Assembly (NCBI GenBank): GCA_029858565.1
Contig: JAOUEV010000010.1
Span: 1 to 64,000, forward strand
Direction of reading: 5' to 3'
DNA from: Nitrospirota bacterium
GTDB taxonomy: Bacteria; Nitrospirota; UBA9217
DNA: 64,000 nucleotides
The notes below the pieces were generated by a model, which was not told the origin of the DNA, ran no database searches, and worked only from the letters and a program-made list of their open reading frames with translations. Shown here piece by piece: positions 8,300-16,336 of this stretch. A program made the position numbers and the translations under genes. The number at the start of each line of letters is the position of its first letter. The stretch's first letter is position 1.

Positions 8300-10195
8300 C
8301 TACCCCTTCAGCGCTTCCAGCTCCTCCCAGCGCTTGTACGCGGCTGCCAGTTCCTTCTCGACATTTTCCAGACGCGTTGTGGTCGATGCTACCTTGTTCC
8401 CGCTCTCGCGGTAGAAATTGGGATCAGCCATGGTCGCGTGCAGCTTCTCCACTTCCGCTTCCATCTCTTCCAGCCGCTTCGGAAGTTCGTCGAGCTCCTT
8501 CTGCTCCTTGAAGGACAGCTTGCGCTGCTTTCCTGCTGAAGGACGGGGCTGTTCCTTCTTCTCCTCAACCTTGGCCGGGGCCGGCTGCGCTTCCTTCAGC
8601 TTCCTGCTCTGGCGCAGCCAGTCGTCGTACCCGCCAACATATTCGTTCACCGTGCCTTCGCCTTCGAGCACCAGCGTGCTCGTGACCACATTGTTGATAA
8701 AGGCGCGGTCGTGGCTCACGAGCAACACCGTGCCCTGGTACTCCATCAGGAGCTCTTCGAGAAGGTCCAGGGTCTCGATGTCCAAATCGTTCGTGGGCTC
8801 ATCCAGCACCAGCACGTTCGATGGCTGGGTGAACAGCTTTGCCAGGAGCAGCCGGTTCCGCTCTCCGCCGGAAAGCACCTTCACCGGACTCCTGGCGCGC
8901 GCAGGGGCGAACAGGAAATCCTGCAGATAGCCGATCACATGGCGGTTGTTACCGTTGATCGTCACGTAATCGCTGCCGTAGGCCACGTTCTGCTGCACGG
9001 TCTTCTCGTCGTCCAACTGGGCCCGGTGCTGGTCCAGGTAGGCGACCTCGATGTTCGTGCCGCGCTTGATCTTTCCCTGCTGCGGCTTCAAATTCCCGAG
9101 CAGCAGCTTTAACAGCGTCGTCTTTCCCGATCCGTTCGGACCGATGATGCCGATCTTGTCCCCCCGGATGATGGTCGTGGACAAGCCGCTGATCACGGTC
9201 TTGTTGTCATAGCCATAGCTCACATCCTCTGCTTCGAGCACCAGCTTGCCCGTGCGCTCGGCCTCCTGCACCTGGATGTTGGCGCCGCCGATCCGTTCGC
9301 GCCGCTCGTTCCTGATCCGGCGCAGCTCCTGGAGAGCGCGCACGCGGCCTTCGTTCCGGGTCCTGCGCGCCTTGACGCCCTGCCGGATCCAGACCTCCTC
9401 GGCGGCCAGCTTCTTGTCGAACTTGGCGTTCTCAGTTGCTTCAGCTTCCAGGGCAGCCTGCTTCAGCTCGAGATAGGCGCGGTAGCTCCCGGGCCAGCTT
9501 GTGAGCCTGCCCCGGTCGAGATCGATGATCCGCGTGGCCAGCTTCTGGAGCAGCGCCCGGTCATGGGTCACGAACAGCAATGTCCCGCCGTAAGAGAGCA
9601 GGAACTCCTCAAGCCAGGCGATCGAAACAATGTCCAGGTGGTTCGTGGGCTCGTCGAGCAGCAGCAGGTCCGGTCCCCCGGCCAACGCCCTGGCAAGCAG
9701 AACGCGTCGCTTGAGCCCGCCGGAAAGTTCGGAGAACTCGGCATCCTCGGGCAGCTGCAAGCGCGTCAGGATCTCGTCCACCTTCTGCTGCATCTGCCAG
9801 CCGCCTGCAGCTTCAAAGCGATGCTGCACATCCTCGAGCTCGGCCATGAGCTTGTCGCTGTGATCATGGGCCAGCTTCGCGCTCACGTGATGATAGTCCG
9901 CAAGGAGCTTGCCTTGCTCGCCGAACGCCCCGGCGACAACGTCGAACACGCTGCCCGTGATGTTCTGCGGCACTTCCTGGGTCAGGAGCGTCGTGCGCAG
10001 ACCCTGCTGGAACACGACCATGCCGCTGTCGGGCTTGATCTCGCCGGTGATGACCCGCATGATCGTGGACTTGCCGGTGCCGTTCCTGCCGACCAGGCAG
10101 ACCCGCTCGCCGGGCTCGATCTGGAGATCCACTCCTTCGAGCAAAAGCGGTCCGCCGAAACCGACGGTGATGTTCTGGAGACTGATAAGCGGCAT
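8300..10195 (-). CDS. ABC-F family ATPase (Uup/YdiF-like)
   Basis: A 631-residue protein with two ABC ATPase domains in tandem and no membrane segment. The first has Walker A GRNGTGKST (about 37-45), signature LSGGLKRR and LLLLDEPTNHLD. The second has GPNGSGKTT (about 353-361), signature LSGGERNR and LVLDEPTNDLD. A linker of charged helices joins them (about 240-310), and a C-terminal coiled coil occupies about 550-631. ABC-F proteins act on the ribosome or, for Uup, in processes linked to DNA structure; the C-terminal coiled coil favours the Uup-like group. It converges with the TPM gene, only 13 bases apart. Confidence 0.88.
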   Translation of the reverse strand: MPLISLQNITVGFGGPLLLEGVDLQIEPGERVCLVGRNGTGKSTIMRVITGEIKPDSGMVVFQQGLRTTLLTQEVPQNITGSVFDVVAGAFGEQGKLLADYHHVSAKLAHDHSDKLMAELEDVQHRFEAAGGWQMQQKVDEILTRLQLPEDAEFSELSGGLKRRVLLARALAGGPDLLLLDEPTNHLDIVSIAWLEEFLLSYGGTLLFVTHDRALLQKLATRIIDLDRGRLTSWPGSYRAYLELKQAALEAEATENAKFDKKLAAEEVWIRQGVKARRTRNEGRVRALQELRRIRNERRERIGGANIQVQEAERTGKLVLEAEDVSYGYDNKTVISGLSTTIIRGDKIGIIGPNGSGKTTLLKLLLGNLKPQQGKIKRGTNIEVAYLDQHRAQLDDEKTVQQNVAYGSDYVTINGNNRHVIGYLQDFLFAPARARSPVKVLSGGERNRLLLAKLFTQPSNVLVLDEPTNDLDIETLDLLEELLMEYQGTVLLVSHDRAFINNVVTSTLVLEGEGTVNEYVGGYDDWLRQSRKLKEAQPAPAKVEEKKEQPRPSAGKQRKLSFKEQKELDELPKRLEEMEAEVEKLHATMADPNFYRESGNKVASTTTRLENVEKELAAAYKRWEELEALKG

Positions 10196-10276
10196 GAATG
10201 ATCCTTACACAACAATATTGATGAGACTGATTATCGCTACGAGTTCAATTAGAATCAAAGGCAACTGCGAACATCT

Positions 10277-10440
10277 GTCTCGCGCAAAGCCGCAAAGACG
10301 CCAAGAATACCGTCGAGGATCAAATAATAACACCGCAGTATTTCTCGGTAAACCGCCACAAAAGGAACCTATTTACTCTAAGCTGTGCCGTTTTCTTCAG
10401 ATGCGTTCTTACGTTGCGCCTTTGCGTCTTTGCGCGAGAT
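10277..10440. repeat. Palindromic intergenic element, 'CGCAAAG' family, copy 1
   Basis: The left arm at 10277-10305 (CTCGCGCAAAGCCGCAAAG and more) is matched by an inverted right arm at 10415-10440 (TTTGCGTCTTTGCGCGAGAT). They enclose about 110 bases with no gene. Three further copies lie near 14.8, 52.8 and 60.6 kb. Together with the ahbD terminator it accounts for the 350-base gap before the ABC-F start. Confidence 0.75.
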
Positions 10441-10495
10441 CGCATCGCCTTTGCAGTTATTTTTATGCTTGTTACAAAGATCAGGTGCAATAAAA

Positions 10496-10523
10496 AAAGG
10501 GCTGACGGATTCATCAGCCCTTT
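10496..10523 (-). terminator. Rho-independent terminator of ahbD
   Basis: On the minus strand a 10-base stem (AAAGGGCTGA paired with TCAGCCCTTT) with an 8-base loop is followed by a run of Ts, about 20 bases after the ahbD stop. Confidence 0.8.
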
Positions 10524-10542
10524 CGGAACCTGACGGACATAT

Positions 10543-11661
10543 CTATTTCTTTCTTGCCATCACCGGCTCATAGGTGCAGAAGGGCTCGGCGGCGAGATAG
10601 TCGCCTGAGATGGCGAACGCCCGGGCCCGGCAGCCGCCGCAGACCCTGCGGTATTCGCAGATGCCGCATTTTCCGTGGTAGTGGTCCAGGTCGCGCATCT
10701 CCTTGAAGAGCACCGACTCGTTCCAGATCTTGGAGAAGGGCTCCTTCTTGATATCGCCTGCCTCTTCCTCGAGGAACCCGCAGATCTGGACCTTGCCCAC
10801 ATGGGACACGAAGGCGAAGCTCTGTCCTCCCATGCAGCCCTTGGTCATGGCGTCGAAGCCGTGCGACTCGGGAGTGACCGTCTTGCCCTTCTCCTTCTCG
10901 CCCTGCCGGAAGATACGGTAGTAGTGGGGAGCGCAGGTGGGCTTGAACTGGATCGGCGATTTATCCCGCATTTCGTAGAACCACTTGAGCGTGCTCTCGT
11001 ACTCCGCCGGCGGGATCTCCTGGTCGATCAATTCCTTGCCTCGGCCCGTGGGCACCAGCAGGAAGGGATGATAGGCGACCGCGCCGAGCTTGATCACCAT
11101 ATCGAGCAGCTTCGGCAGGTCCTTCACATTATGCTTGGTGATCGTGGTGTTCACCTGGAACTCCATCCCGACCTTCTTGAAGTTCTCGATGGCCTTCATG
11201 ACGCTCTCGAAAGCGCCTTCCACGCGGCGGAAGTTGTTGTGCTGCTCCGCGGTCAGGCCGTCGATGGAAAGCGACACGCGCATGATCCCGGAGTCCTTCA
11301 TCTTCTGCGCCAGTTCCTCGGTCACGAGCAGTCCGCAGGGCGCCATGACCATGCGCAGCCCCAGCTTGGTGCCGTGCTTCGCGATGTCGTAGATGTCCTG
11401 CCGCATCATGGGCTCGCCGCCGGTCAGGATGATGATGGGATCGCTGAAAGACTTCACGTCATCGAGGAACGCGAAGGCATCCTCGGTCGAGAGCTCGCCC
11501 GGATAGGGGCCGTACTTGGCCGCGGCGCGGCAGTGGACGCAGTTCAGCACACAGCTCCGCGTGGTCTCCCAGGCGATCAGCCGGGGAAGATATTTTTTCG
11601 GTTCACCGCTTCCGCCGGCCTGCTGGCCATGGGGCGATTTGGTTGCATGGGGGTGGGACAT
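10543..11661 (-). CDS. ahbD: Heme b synthase AhbD (radical SAM, siroheme-dependent heme pathway)
   Basis: A 372-residue radical SAM/SPASM protein. The [4Fe-4S] motif is CVLNCVHC (about residues 37-44), followed by ILTGGEPMMRQDI and a SAM-domain barrel. The SPASM-type C-terminus contains KGCMGGQ, QICGFLE and CGICEYRRVCGGCRARAFA (about 336-354). The N-terminus is His/Gly-rich (MSHPHATKSPHG), as I recall for other AhbD proteins. AhbD oxidatively decarboxylates two propionates of iron-coproporphyrin III to give heme b in sulfate reducers and relatives. No other ahb genes are in the window. Length and motifs fit AhbD better than AhbC, but a phylogeny would be the proof. Confidence 0.82.
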   Translation of the reverse strand: MSHPHATKSPHGQQAGGSGEPKKYLPRLIAWETTRSCVLNCVHCRAAAKYGPYPGELSTEDAFAFLDDVKSFSDPIIILTGGEPMMRQDIYDIAKHGTKLGLRMVMAPCGLLVTEELAQKMKDSGIMRVSLSIDGLTAEQHNNFRRVEGAFESVMKAIENFKKVGMEFQVNTTITKHNVKDLPKLLDMVIKLGAVAYHPFLLVPTGRGKELIDQEIPPAEYESTLKWFYEMRDKSPIQFKPTCAPHYYRIFRQGEKEKGKTVTPESHGFDAMTKGCMGGQSFAFVSHVGKVQICGFLEEEAGDIKKEPFSKIWNESVLFKEMRDLDHYHGKCGICEYRRVCGGCRARAFAISGDYLAAEPFCTYEPVMARKK

Positions 11662-11718
11662 GGAAACTCCTTTTTGTAATCATATTAAACAATCAGCCGC
11701 GATTAGTAAAGACCCATT

Positions 11719-12852
11719 TCAGGCCGTCTGCACCCGATTTCTTCCCGCATCCTTGGCGCGATAGAGCGCCTTGTCGGCCTCGCGGATCAGCACTTCGAAG
11801 TTCTCCTGCAGAAAGGACTTCCAGGCGCTCACGCCGATGCTCACGGTGACCCGGATCGGCACCTCGCCGGCGAAGGTGTTCGACTCCACGAGCTTCCGTA
11901 TGCGCTCGGCGAGCGTCCGCGCACCCTCCAGGTCCATGGGGGTCGCGATCAGGGCGAACTCCTCGCCGCCGTACCGGGCCAGCACGTCGGTGTCGCGCAA
12001 GTGGCTCGCGATCAGCCCCGCCACGCCCGCCAGCACCCGGTCCCCGATCTGGTGGCCGTGGGTGTCATTAACCTGCTTGAAATGGTCGATATCGATCATG
12101 AGCAGCGACACCGCATTGCCGTACCGGTTCGCGCGTTTCACTTCCTGGCGGATGCGCTCCATGAAGAACCTGCGGTTGAAGGCGTGGGTCAGGCTGTCGG
12201 TGATCGAGATCTGTTCCAGCTCCTGGTTCAGCACCGAGAGCCGCTCATTCGCCGCGACCAGGTCCGCGGTCCGCTCCTCCACCTTTTCCTCGAGCCGCTG
12301 GTTCAGGTCCCTGAGCTTCGTGTACAGGTCCGCGTTCTCCAGGGCGATGGCGGCCTGGGACGCCAGCGCCGCGAGCAGCGCCTCGTCGTCCGCGGTAAAG
12401 GTCCCCTCGCGCTTGTTCAGCACCTGCACCGCGCCGATGATCGCGCCCTGCATGTTCCTGAGCGGCGCGCAGAGGATGCTGGCCGTTCGGAAGCCCGTCC
12501 GCTTGTCGAACTCGGGATTGAACCGGCTGTCCTGATAGGCGTCGGGAATGTTGATGATCTCGCCGGTCCTGCCCACGGTCCCGGCAATGCCCGTGCCCAC
12601 AGGGAAACGGATCTCCGTGGTCCCGGCGCCCTCGGCGATCTTCGCCCACATCTCGTCCCGCTCCCGGTCGATCAGGAAGAGCGAGCTGCGGTCCGCGTCC
12701 ATGACCGACGTGGTCTCCTCGATGATCATCCTGAGCAGGCGGTCGAGGTCGCGCTCCGCCGTGAGCCGCAGGCCGATCTTGAGCAGGATCGAGAGCCGCT
12801 CCGGCCTGATATAGTCCGGCGCGGCGCAGGCCGGATCGCTTCCCTCTGTCAT
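11719..12852 (-). CDS. GAF-GGDEF diguanylate cyclase
   Basis: A 377-residue cytosolic protein: a GAF sensor domain (about residues 25-185), a short coiled coil (about 185-220) and a GGDEF domain with the active-site motif GGEEF. The inhibitory RxxD motif (RDTD) lies five residues before it, so product inhibition by c-di-GMP is expected. The ATG at 12852 is preceded by GGAGGAGCGCG and overlaps the stop of the phosphatase gene (ATGA), placing it third in an operon with the NagA-like and HAD genes. A longer frame from 12987 lies inside the upstream gene and is not likely. The GAF ligand is unknown. Confidence 0.88.
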   Translation of the reverse strand: MTEGSDPACAAPDYIRPERLSILLKIGLRLTAERDLDRLLRMIIEETTSVMDADRSSLFLIDRERDEMWAKIAEGAGTTEIRFPVGTGIAGTVGRTGEIINIPDAYQDSRFNPEFDKRTGFRTASILCAPLRNMQGAIIGAVQVLNKREGTFTADDEALLAALASQAAIALENADLYTKLRDLNQRLEEKVEERTADLVAANERLSVLNQELEQISITDSLTHAFNRRFFMERIRQEVKRANRYGNAVSLLMIDIDHFKQVNDTHGHQIGDRVLAGVAGLIASHLRDTDVLARYGGEEFALIATPMDLEGARTLAERIRKLVESNTFAGEVPIRVTVSIGVSAWKSFLQENFEVLIREADKALYRAKDAGRNRVQTA

Positions 12853-13511
12853 CGCGCTCCTCCTTCCACAGGAGCAAAAAGCCCCGCAAGTTCCGGAAAG
12901 GAATGGATCACAAAATCCGGACCTTCGTTCCGCAGCTGCGCTTCCGAGCGGAACCCGTAGGTCACCGCGCAGGTCACGGTCCCGCACTCCCTGCCCGCCC
13001 GCATATCCGTGACGCCGTCGCCGACCACCACGGTTTCCCGGGGACTGACGTTCAGGTCAGCCATGATCTTCCTGAACGCGTCCGGCTCGGGCTTGAGCGG
13101 CAGGCCTGAATCCGCACCGATGATGACGCGAAAAAAATCCCGGACGCCCAGGTGTTCCAGTATGGGCTCGGCCAGCGCCAGCGGCTTGTTCGTGACCACG
13201 GCCATCGGGAAGGCGCGGAACTTTTCGAGCGTCTCTCGCACGCCGGGATAGAGCCGTGTGCGGACCACCAGGTTCCGGCTCTGGTGGACCGTATAGATAC
13301 CCGCAGCATCGTCCAGGAACTCCTGCCGGTCGCCCAGGGCGCGGGACAGCAGCATGGTGACGCCGTCGCCCACGAACTCGCGCACCTTGTTGATCGGCAC
13401 CGCAGGTCTGCCGAGCTTCTGGAGCGTGTAGTTGACCGACGCGGTGATGTCCTCGAGCGAATCAACGAGCGTGCCGTCGAGGTCGAAGATGAAGAGGCGG
13501 ATGGTTTTCAT
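12849..13511 (-). CDS. gph: HAD-family phosphatase, phosphoglycolate phosphatase-like
   Basis: A 220-residue HAD hydrolase with motif I FDLDGTLVDS (residues about 9-18), a helical cap domain, motif II as VVTNKPLAL, Lys in PLKPEPDAF and motif IV VVGDGVTDMRAG. Phosphoglycolate phosphatases of this size remove phosphate from 2-phosphoglycolate, but related enzymes act on other sugar phosphates. It sits directly after the NagA-like gene (the stop and start are adjacent) and overlaps the GGDEF gene, so the three are co-transcribed. A sugar-phosphate role linked to NagA is possible. Confidence 0.8.
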   Translation of the reverse strand: MKTIRLFIFDLDGTLVDSLEDITASVNYTLQKLGRPAVPINKVREFVGDGVTMLLSRALGDRQEFLDDAAGIYTVHQSRNLVVRTRLYPGVRETLEKFRAFPMAVVTNKPLALAEPILEHLGVRDFFRVIIGADSGLPLKPEPDAFRKIMADLNVSPRETVVVGDGVTDMRAGRECGTVTCAVTYGFRSEAQLRNEGPDFVIHSFPELAGLFAPVEGGAR

Positions 13512-14378
13512 TTATCTATTTTCCAGATACCGTCTCGGATTCTCCGTAGCGAACTGGATGGCCCATTCCTGCTGCACACCCAGGGAGACCAGGTTCCTGA
13601 CGCACTGCATCAGCGTCACCCCACTGCCTTCCAGCACGCCGCCGGGCCCCCGGATCGCGCCCTTGCCCCACCCCGGTCCCTTGACCGAATCCGATACCAG
13701 GATGATGCGGTCCGTCTGCTTCATATCCAGGATCATCTTGAGGGTCTGGGGATGGAGGTGGACCAGGTCGGAGATCACTTCCACATAGATATCCTCGTCC
13801 ATCAGCCCGAAGCCGGCGAGCCCCGGCTCCCGGTGGTGGAAGGAGCGCATGGCATTGAAGATGTGGGTGATGCCTGTTGCGCCGGCCTGCTTGCCCTCCT
13901 CTGCCTGTTCGTACGATGCCTCGCTGTGGCCCATCTGGACCAGGAATCCTTTTTCCCTGCACCGCTCGATAACGCCGAGCGCGCCCGGCAATTCGGGAGC
14001 GATGGTGATGATTCTGATGACGTCCTCGAATCCGTCCACGAGCCGGTCAAGGTCCTTTTTCGACGGATCGAGAAAGCTCTTCCGGTCAAGAGCGCCTGCA
14101 TAGGAGGGATTCAGAAAAGGGCCTTCGACATGGATCCCGAGGATATTCGCTCCGGCCGACGCGGCGGCCATTGCGCGGCGGATCGCGCTCATGTTCTGGC
14201 GCATGTCCTCGATGTCCCCGGGATAGACCGTGGGCAGGATCGCGTCGGTGCCGTGCTCGCCATGGATCGCCGCGAGATGGACCACGTCGTCCTGACGCTT
14301 CGTGAGCGTATCGAACTTCCCCGCGCCGTGCACGTGGATGTCGATCACCTGCTGTTCTTCTTTTGCCGAGTAAGCCAT
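13512..14378 (-). CDS. N-acetylglucosamine-6-phosphate deacetylase-like amidohydrolase
   Basis: A 288-residue amidohydrolase. Motifs follow the NagA pattern: IDIHVHG (about residues 12-18), GIHVEGPFLNP with the metal-binding Glu (about 93-103), MGHSEASYEQA (about 170), THIFNAM (about 191) and LVSDSV with the catalytic Asp (about 247). NagA removes acetate from GlcNAc-6-P during amino-sugar recycling. This protein is about 90 residues shorter than typical NagA, missing much of the small beta-sandwich domain that is built from both ends, so the substrate may differ. The start at 14378 is chosen because the protein then begins close to the first strand. Confidence 0.75.
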   Translation of the reverse strand: MAYSAKEEQQVIDIHVHGAGKFDTLTKRQDDVVHLAAIHGEHGTDAILPTVYPGDIEDMRQNMSAIRRAMAAASAGANILGIHVEGPFLNPSYAGALDRKSFLDPSKKDLDRLVDGFEDVIRIITIAPELPGALGVIERCREKGFLVQMGHSEASYEQAEEGKQAGATGITHIFNAMRSFHHREPGLAGFGLMDEDIYVEVISDLVHLHPQTLKMILDMKQTDRIILVSDSVKGPGWGKGAIRGPGGVLEGSGVTLMQCVRNLVSLGVQQEWAIQFATENPRRYLENR

Positions 14379-14440
14379 GGTTTTCTTGACGCCAGGCAGC
14401 AAGGGTCATGTAGCAAGTAGCAAGGAAAACGCCTGATCTT

Positions 14441-14520
14441 TAGCCCTTACTCCGCTGGCCCTTCATTGCAAGGTAATCCTGCATCACTTGCCCCTCTAAT
14501 CCTTTGTTGCCTCTTGATCC
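14441..14520. repeat. Degenerate 'TAGCCCTTACTCC' intergenic sequence
   Basis: A low-complexity stretch rich in AGCCCTT, CTAATCCTTT and TTGCCTCTTGATCC. Similar text occurs at 16288-16336, 23361-23428 and 39118-39180, each time just beyond the 3' end of a minus-strand gene. Confidence 0.4.
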
Positions 14521-14525
14521 TGCTC

Positions 14526-14765
14526 TTAGGTGATCTTCCCTCTTCGCGAGAAGAACTCGGACAGCGCCAGCCGCACCACCGCGCCGCGGTCCCAGTTCTG
14601 TTTCAGTTCCTTTGTCAGCTCGGCCGCGACCTCGTCAAGGGCAGGGATGTGCTCGTCCTCAAGCTCGATGGTCACCTCGACCAGCCCGTGCTCGTGCTCC
14701 CCGTGGTCATGGCCGTGGTCGTGATGTCCGTGGCCGCAGTGTTCGTCGTGCTTGTGTCCTGCCAT
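14526..14765 (-). CDS. His-rich small protein with ribbon-helix-helix-like C-terminus
   Basis: A 79-residue protein. The first 26 residues (MAGHKHDEHCGHGHHDHGHD and onward) contain about eleven His, one Cys and several acidic residues, a likely Ni/Zn/Co-binding tail. The remaining 50 residues (VEVTIELEDEHIPALDEVAA to LALSEFFSRRGKI) have the strand-helix-helix pattern of ribbon-helix-helix DNA-binding proteins. The ATG at 14765 is chosen because GAGAGG lies eight bases before it; the longer TTG-start form is unlikely. It could be a metal-responsive regulator or a metal chaperone. The AEC permease follows a repeat upstream, with no metal transporter adjacent. Confidence 0.6.
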   Translation of the reverse strand: MAGHKHDEHCGHGHHDHGHDHGEHEHGLVEVTIELEDEHIPALDEVAAELTKELKQNWDRGAVVRLALSEFFSRRGKIT

Positions 14766-14820
14766 GTTGGCACCTCTCAAATCACCTCTTTAAATCTCAA
14801 CGAGATAAAATCAAATGATA

Positions 14821-14916
14821 TTCTCGCGCTAAGCCGCAAAGTCGCAAAGGATATCAACGACATGGCCCATAAAATGATTTGGCCTTTCTTGGCGACTTGG
14901 CGTCTTTGCGCGAGAT
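14821..14916. repeat. Palindromic intergenic element, 'CGCAAAG' family, copy 2
   Basis: The left arm (14821-14850, CTCGCGCTAAGCCGCAAAG) faces the inverted right arm (14890-14916, TTGGCGTCTTTGCGCGAGAT) with about 40 bases between. Confidence 0.7.
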
Positions 14917-14947
14917 GGCCCTTTCGATTTCAGCTGTGGAATCAAAT

Positions 14948-15859
14948 TCAAAACAACATCTTCATCATCACCGGCAGCGTGAAGAACGACGCCACCGTGG
15001 ATACCGCGATGCAGGTCGCCGCGAGCGGCACGTCAAGATCGAACTCATCGGCGATCACGAGCGACAGGACCATCACCGGCATGGCGCCTTCGATCACCAC
15101 CGCGCGAAGCTCCTGTCCGCTGATGCCGAGGGACGTTCCCAGCAGCCATGCGAGCGCAGGCGCCGCGATAAGTTTGAGCCCCAGCGCCGGGACAGCGATC
15201 CCGATCCGCCGGAGGTCCCTGAAATCCAGCGCCAGTCCCACCGTGAAGATCATCACCGGGATGACCGCCCTTCCCATGAGCTGTGCCGCGTCAAGCACCG
15301 GCCGGGGAACCTGGACAGCCGCCAGCTGGACCGCGACCCCGACAGCCACTCCCCAGAGAGGAGGAAGTTTCAGCACCCGGCGGAACGAAGCCCGCACGGA
15401 TACGGCTGCTCCGGTGCCGAACCGCGCCGCGGTCATCATGCCGACCGTGAGCAGGATCGGGGTTGTGGCCAGAAGGTCGTAGAGGATCGCGATATATCCG
15501 TATTCCTGGCCAAGGGTCTCGTTGATCACCGGCAGACCGAGGTACGTCACGTTCCCGAAAGCGCTCGAGAGCAGCAGCACGCCGATCGCGGGACGGGAGC
15601 TGCGGTTGAAGACCGGCAGGAACCGGTAGAGCGCCATGCCCGCGGCCAGCCCCGCCAGCGTGGTGATGCCCGCGACCAGCGGCACGGCAACAAAGCTCCG
15701 GTCCACCCGGGCCGTGGCGATCAAGCCGAAGGCCAGCGCCGGAAGGAACACGTGCAGCACCGCCGAGCTGAGCGCGTGGCGCAACCGCAGCCGGTCAAGC
15801 CCCCCGGGTTCGAAGAACCGCCACAGATACCCCGCGGCGACGATTAACGCGAATGACAA
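14948..15859 (-). CDS. AEC (auxin efflux carrier) family permease
   Basis: A 303-residue integral membrane protein with about ten predicted helices, arranged as two inverted halves as in the AEC family. AEC members export or exchange organic acids or amino acids; the substrate is not predictable. The called start is a TTG (MSFALIVAAGYLWR). An alternative is an ATT seven codons upstream that has a strong GAAGGAG ribosome site six bases before it; this would extend the first helix to the length normal for the family. Confidence 0.75.
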   Translation of the reverse strand: MSFALIVAAGYLWRFFEPGGLDRLRLRHALSSAVLHVFLPALAFGLIATARVDRSFVAVPLVAGITTLAGLAAGMALYRFLPVFNRSSRPAIGVLLLSSAFGNVTYLGLPVINETLGQEYGYIAILYDLLATTPILLTVGMMTAARFGTGAAVSVRASFRRVLKLPPLWGVAVGVAVQLAAVQVPRPVLDAAQLMGRAVIPVMIFTVGLALDFRDLRRIGIAVPALGLKLIAAPALAWLLGTSLGISGQELRAVVIEGAMPVMVLSLVIADEFDLDVPLAATCIAVSTVASFFTLPVMMKMLF

Positions 15860-16023
15860 CAGGACCTTGGTAATGACGAACTCCTTCCTCTGGACCCATT
15901 ATACCAGCAGATGAAGGCACGGGAAAGCGCAAAAACTCTGTCTTTGACTTCACGGAGCCGACGCGATATAATTTCCCGGTTTACAGATAGTGATCACACT
16001 AACCTGTTTTTCGGAGGTGCATC

Positions 16024-16278
16024 GTGCCCTGGTTGAGAACATTCATCGAACTCATTGCAGTATTGGTCATGGCCGGAGGCGTCGGCGGCATACTTTACGG
16101 TGTTCTGAAGGGGAATATCGCGTTCAGCGGCAGGACCATCCAGTTCGCGGCCATTACCTGCGTACTGCCGGCGATCCTTATCCTGTCGCTCGAACATGCC
16201 GTGGGAGGCGAAGGGACCATGGCGATCTTCGGGACCGTCGTGGGCTACGCCCTCTCGGTCATCAAGCAGACGGAATAG
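16024..16278 (+). CDS. Small membrane protein of unknown function
   Basis: An 84-residue protein with three hydrophobic segments (about residues 8-26, 40-55 and 64-80). The start is a GTG at 16024 with CGGAGG eight bases upstream. There is no recognisable motif and no partner gene; it is convergent with the MFS gene. Composition and ribosome site support a real gene. Confidence 0.6.
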   Translation: MPWLRTFIELIAVLVMAGGVGGILYGVLKGNIAFSGRTIQFAAITCVLPAILILSLEHAVGGEGTMAIFGTVVGYALSVIKQTE

Positions 16279-16287
16279 AGAAGCAAA

Positions 16288-16336
16288 CCCTTACTCCTCT
16301 AGCCCTTGTTCTGCCTCACTAGCCCTTCCTTGATGC
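16288..16336. repeat. 'CTTACTCCTCTAGCCCTTGTT' family intergenic sequence
   Basis: Contains CTTACTCCTCTAGCCC and TTGTTCTG followed by ACTAGCCCTTCCTTG, directly after the MFS stop. The first part recurs at 39138-39160. Confidence 0.45.

Noticed and set aside
12001-14420. Long plus-strand open frames opposite the GGDEF, HAD and NagA-like genes
   Set aside because: The minus strand carries clear domain motifs and ribosome sites; the plus frames show Arg/Asp/His-rich shadow composition.
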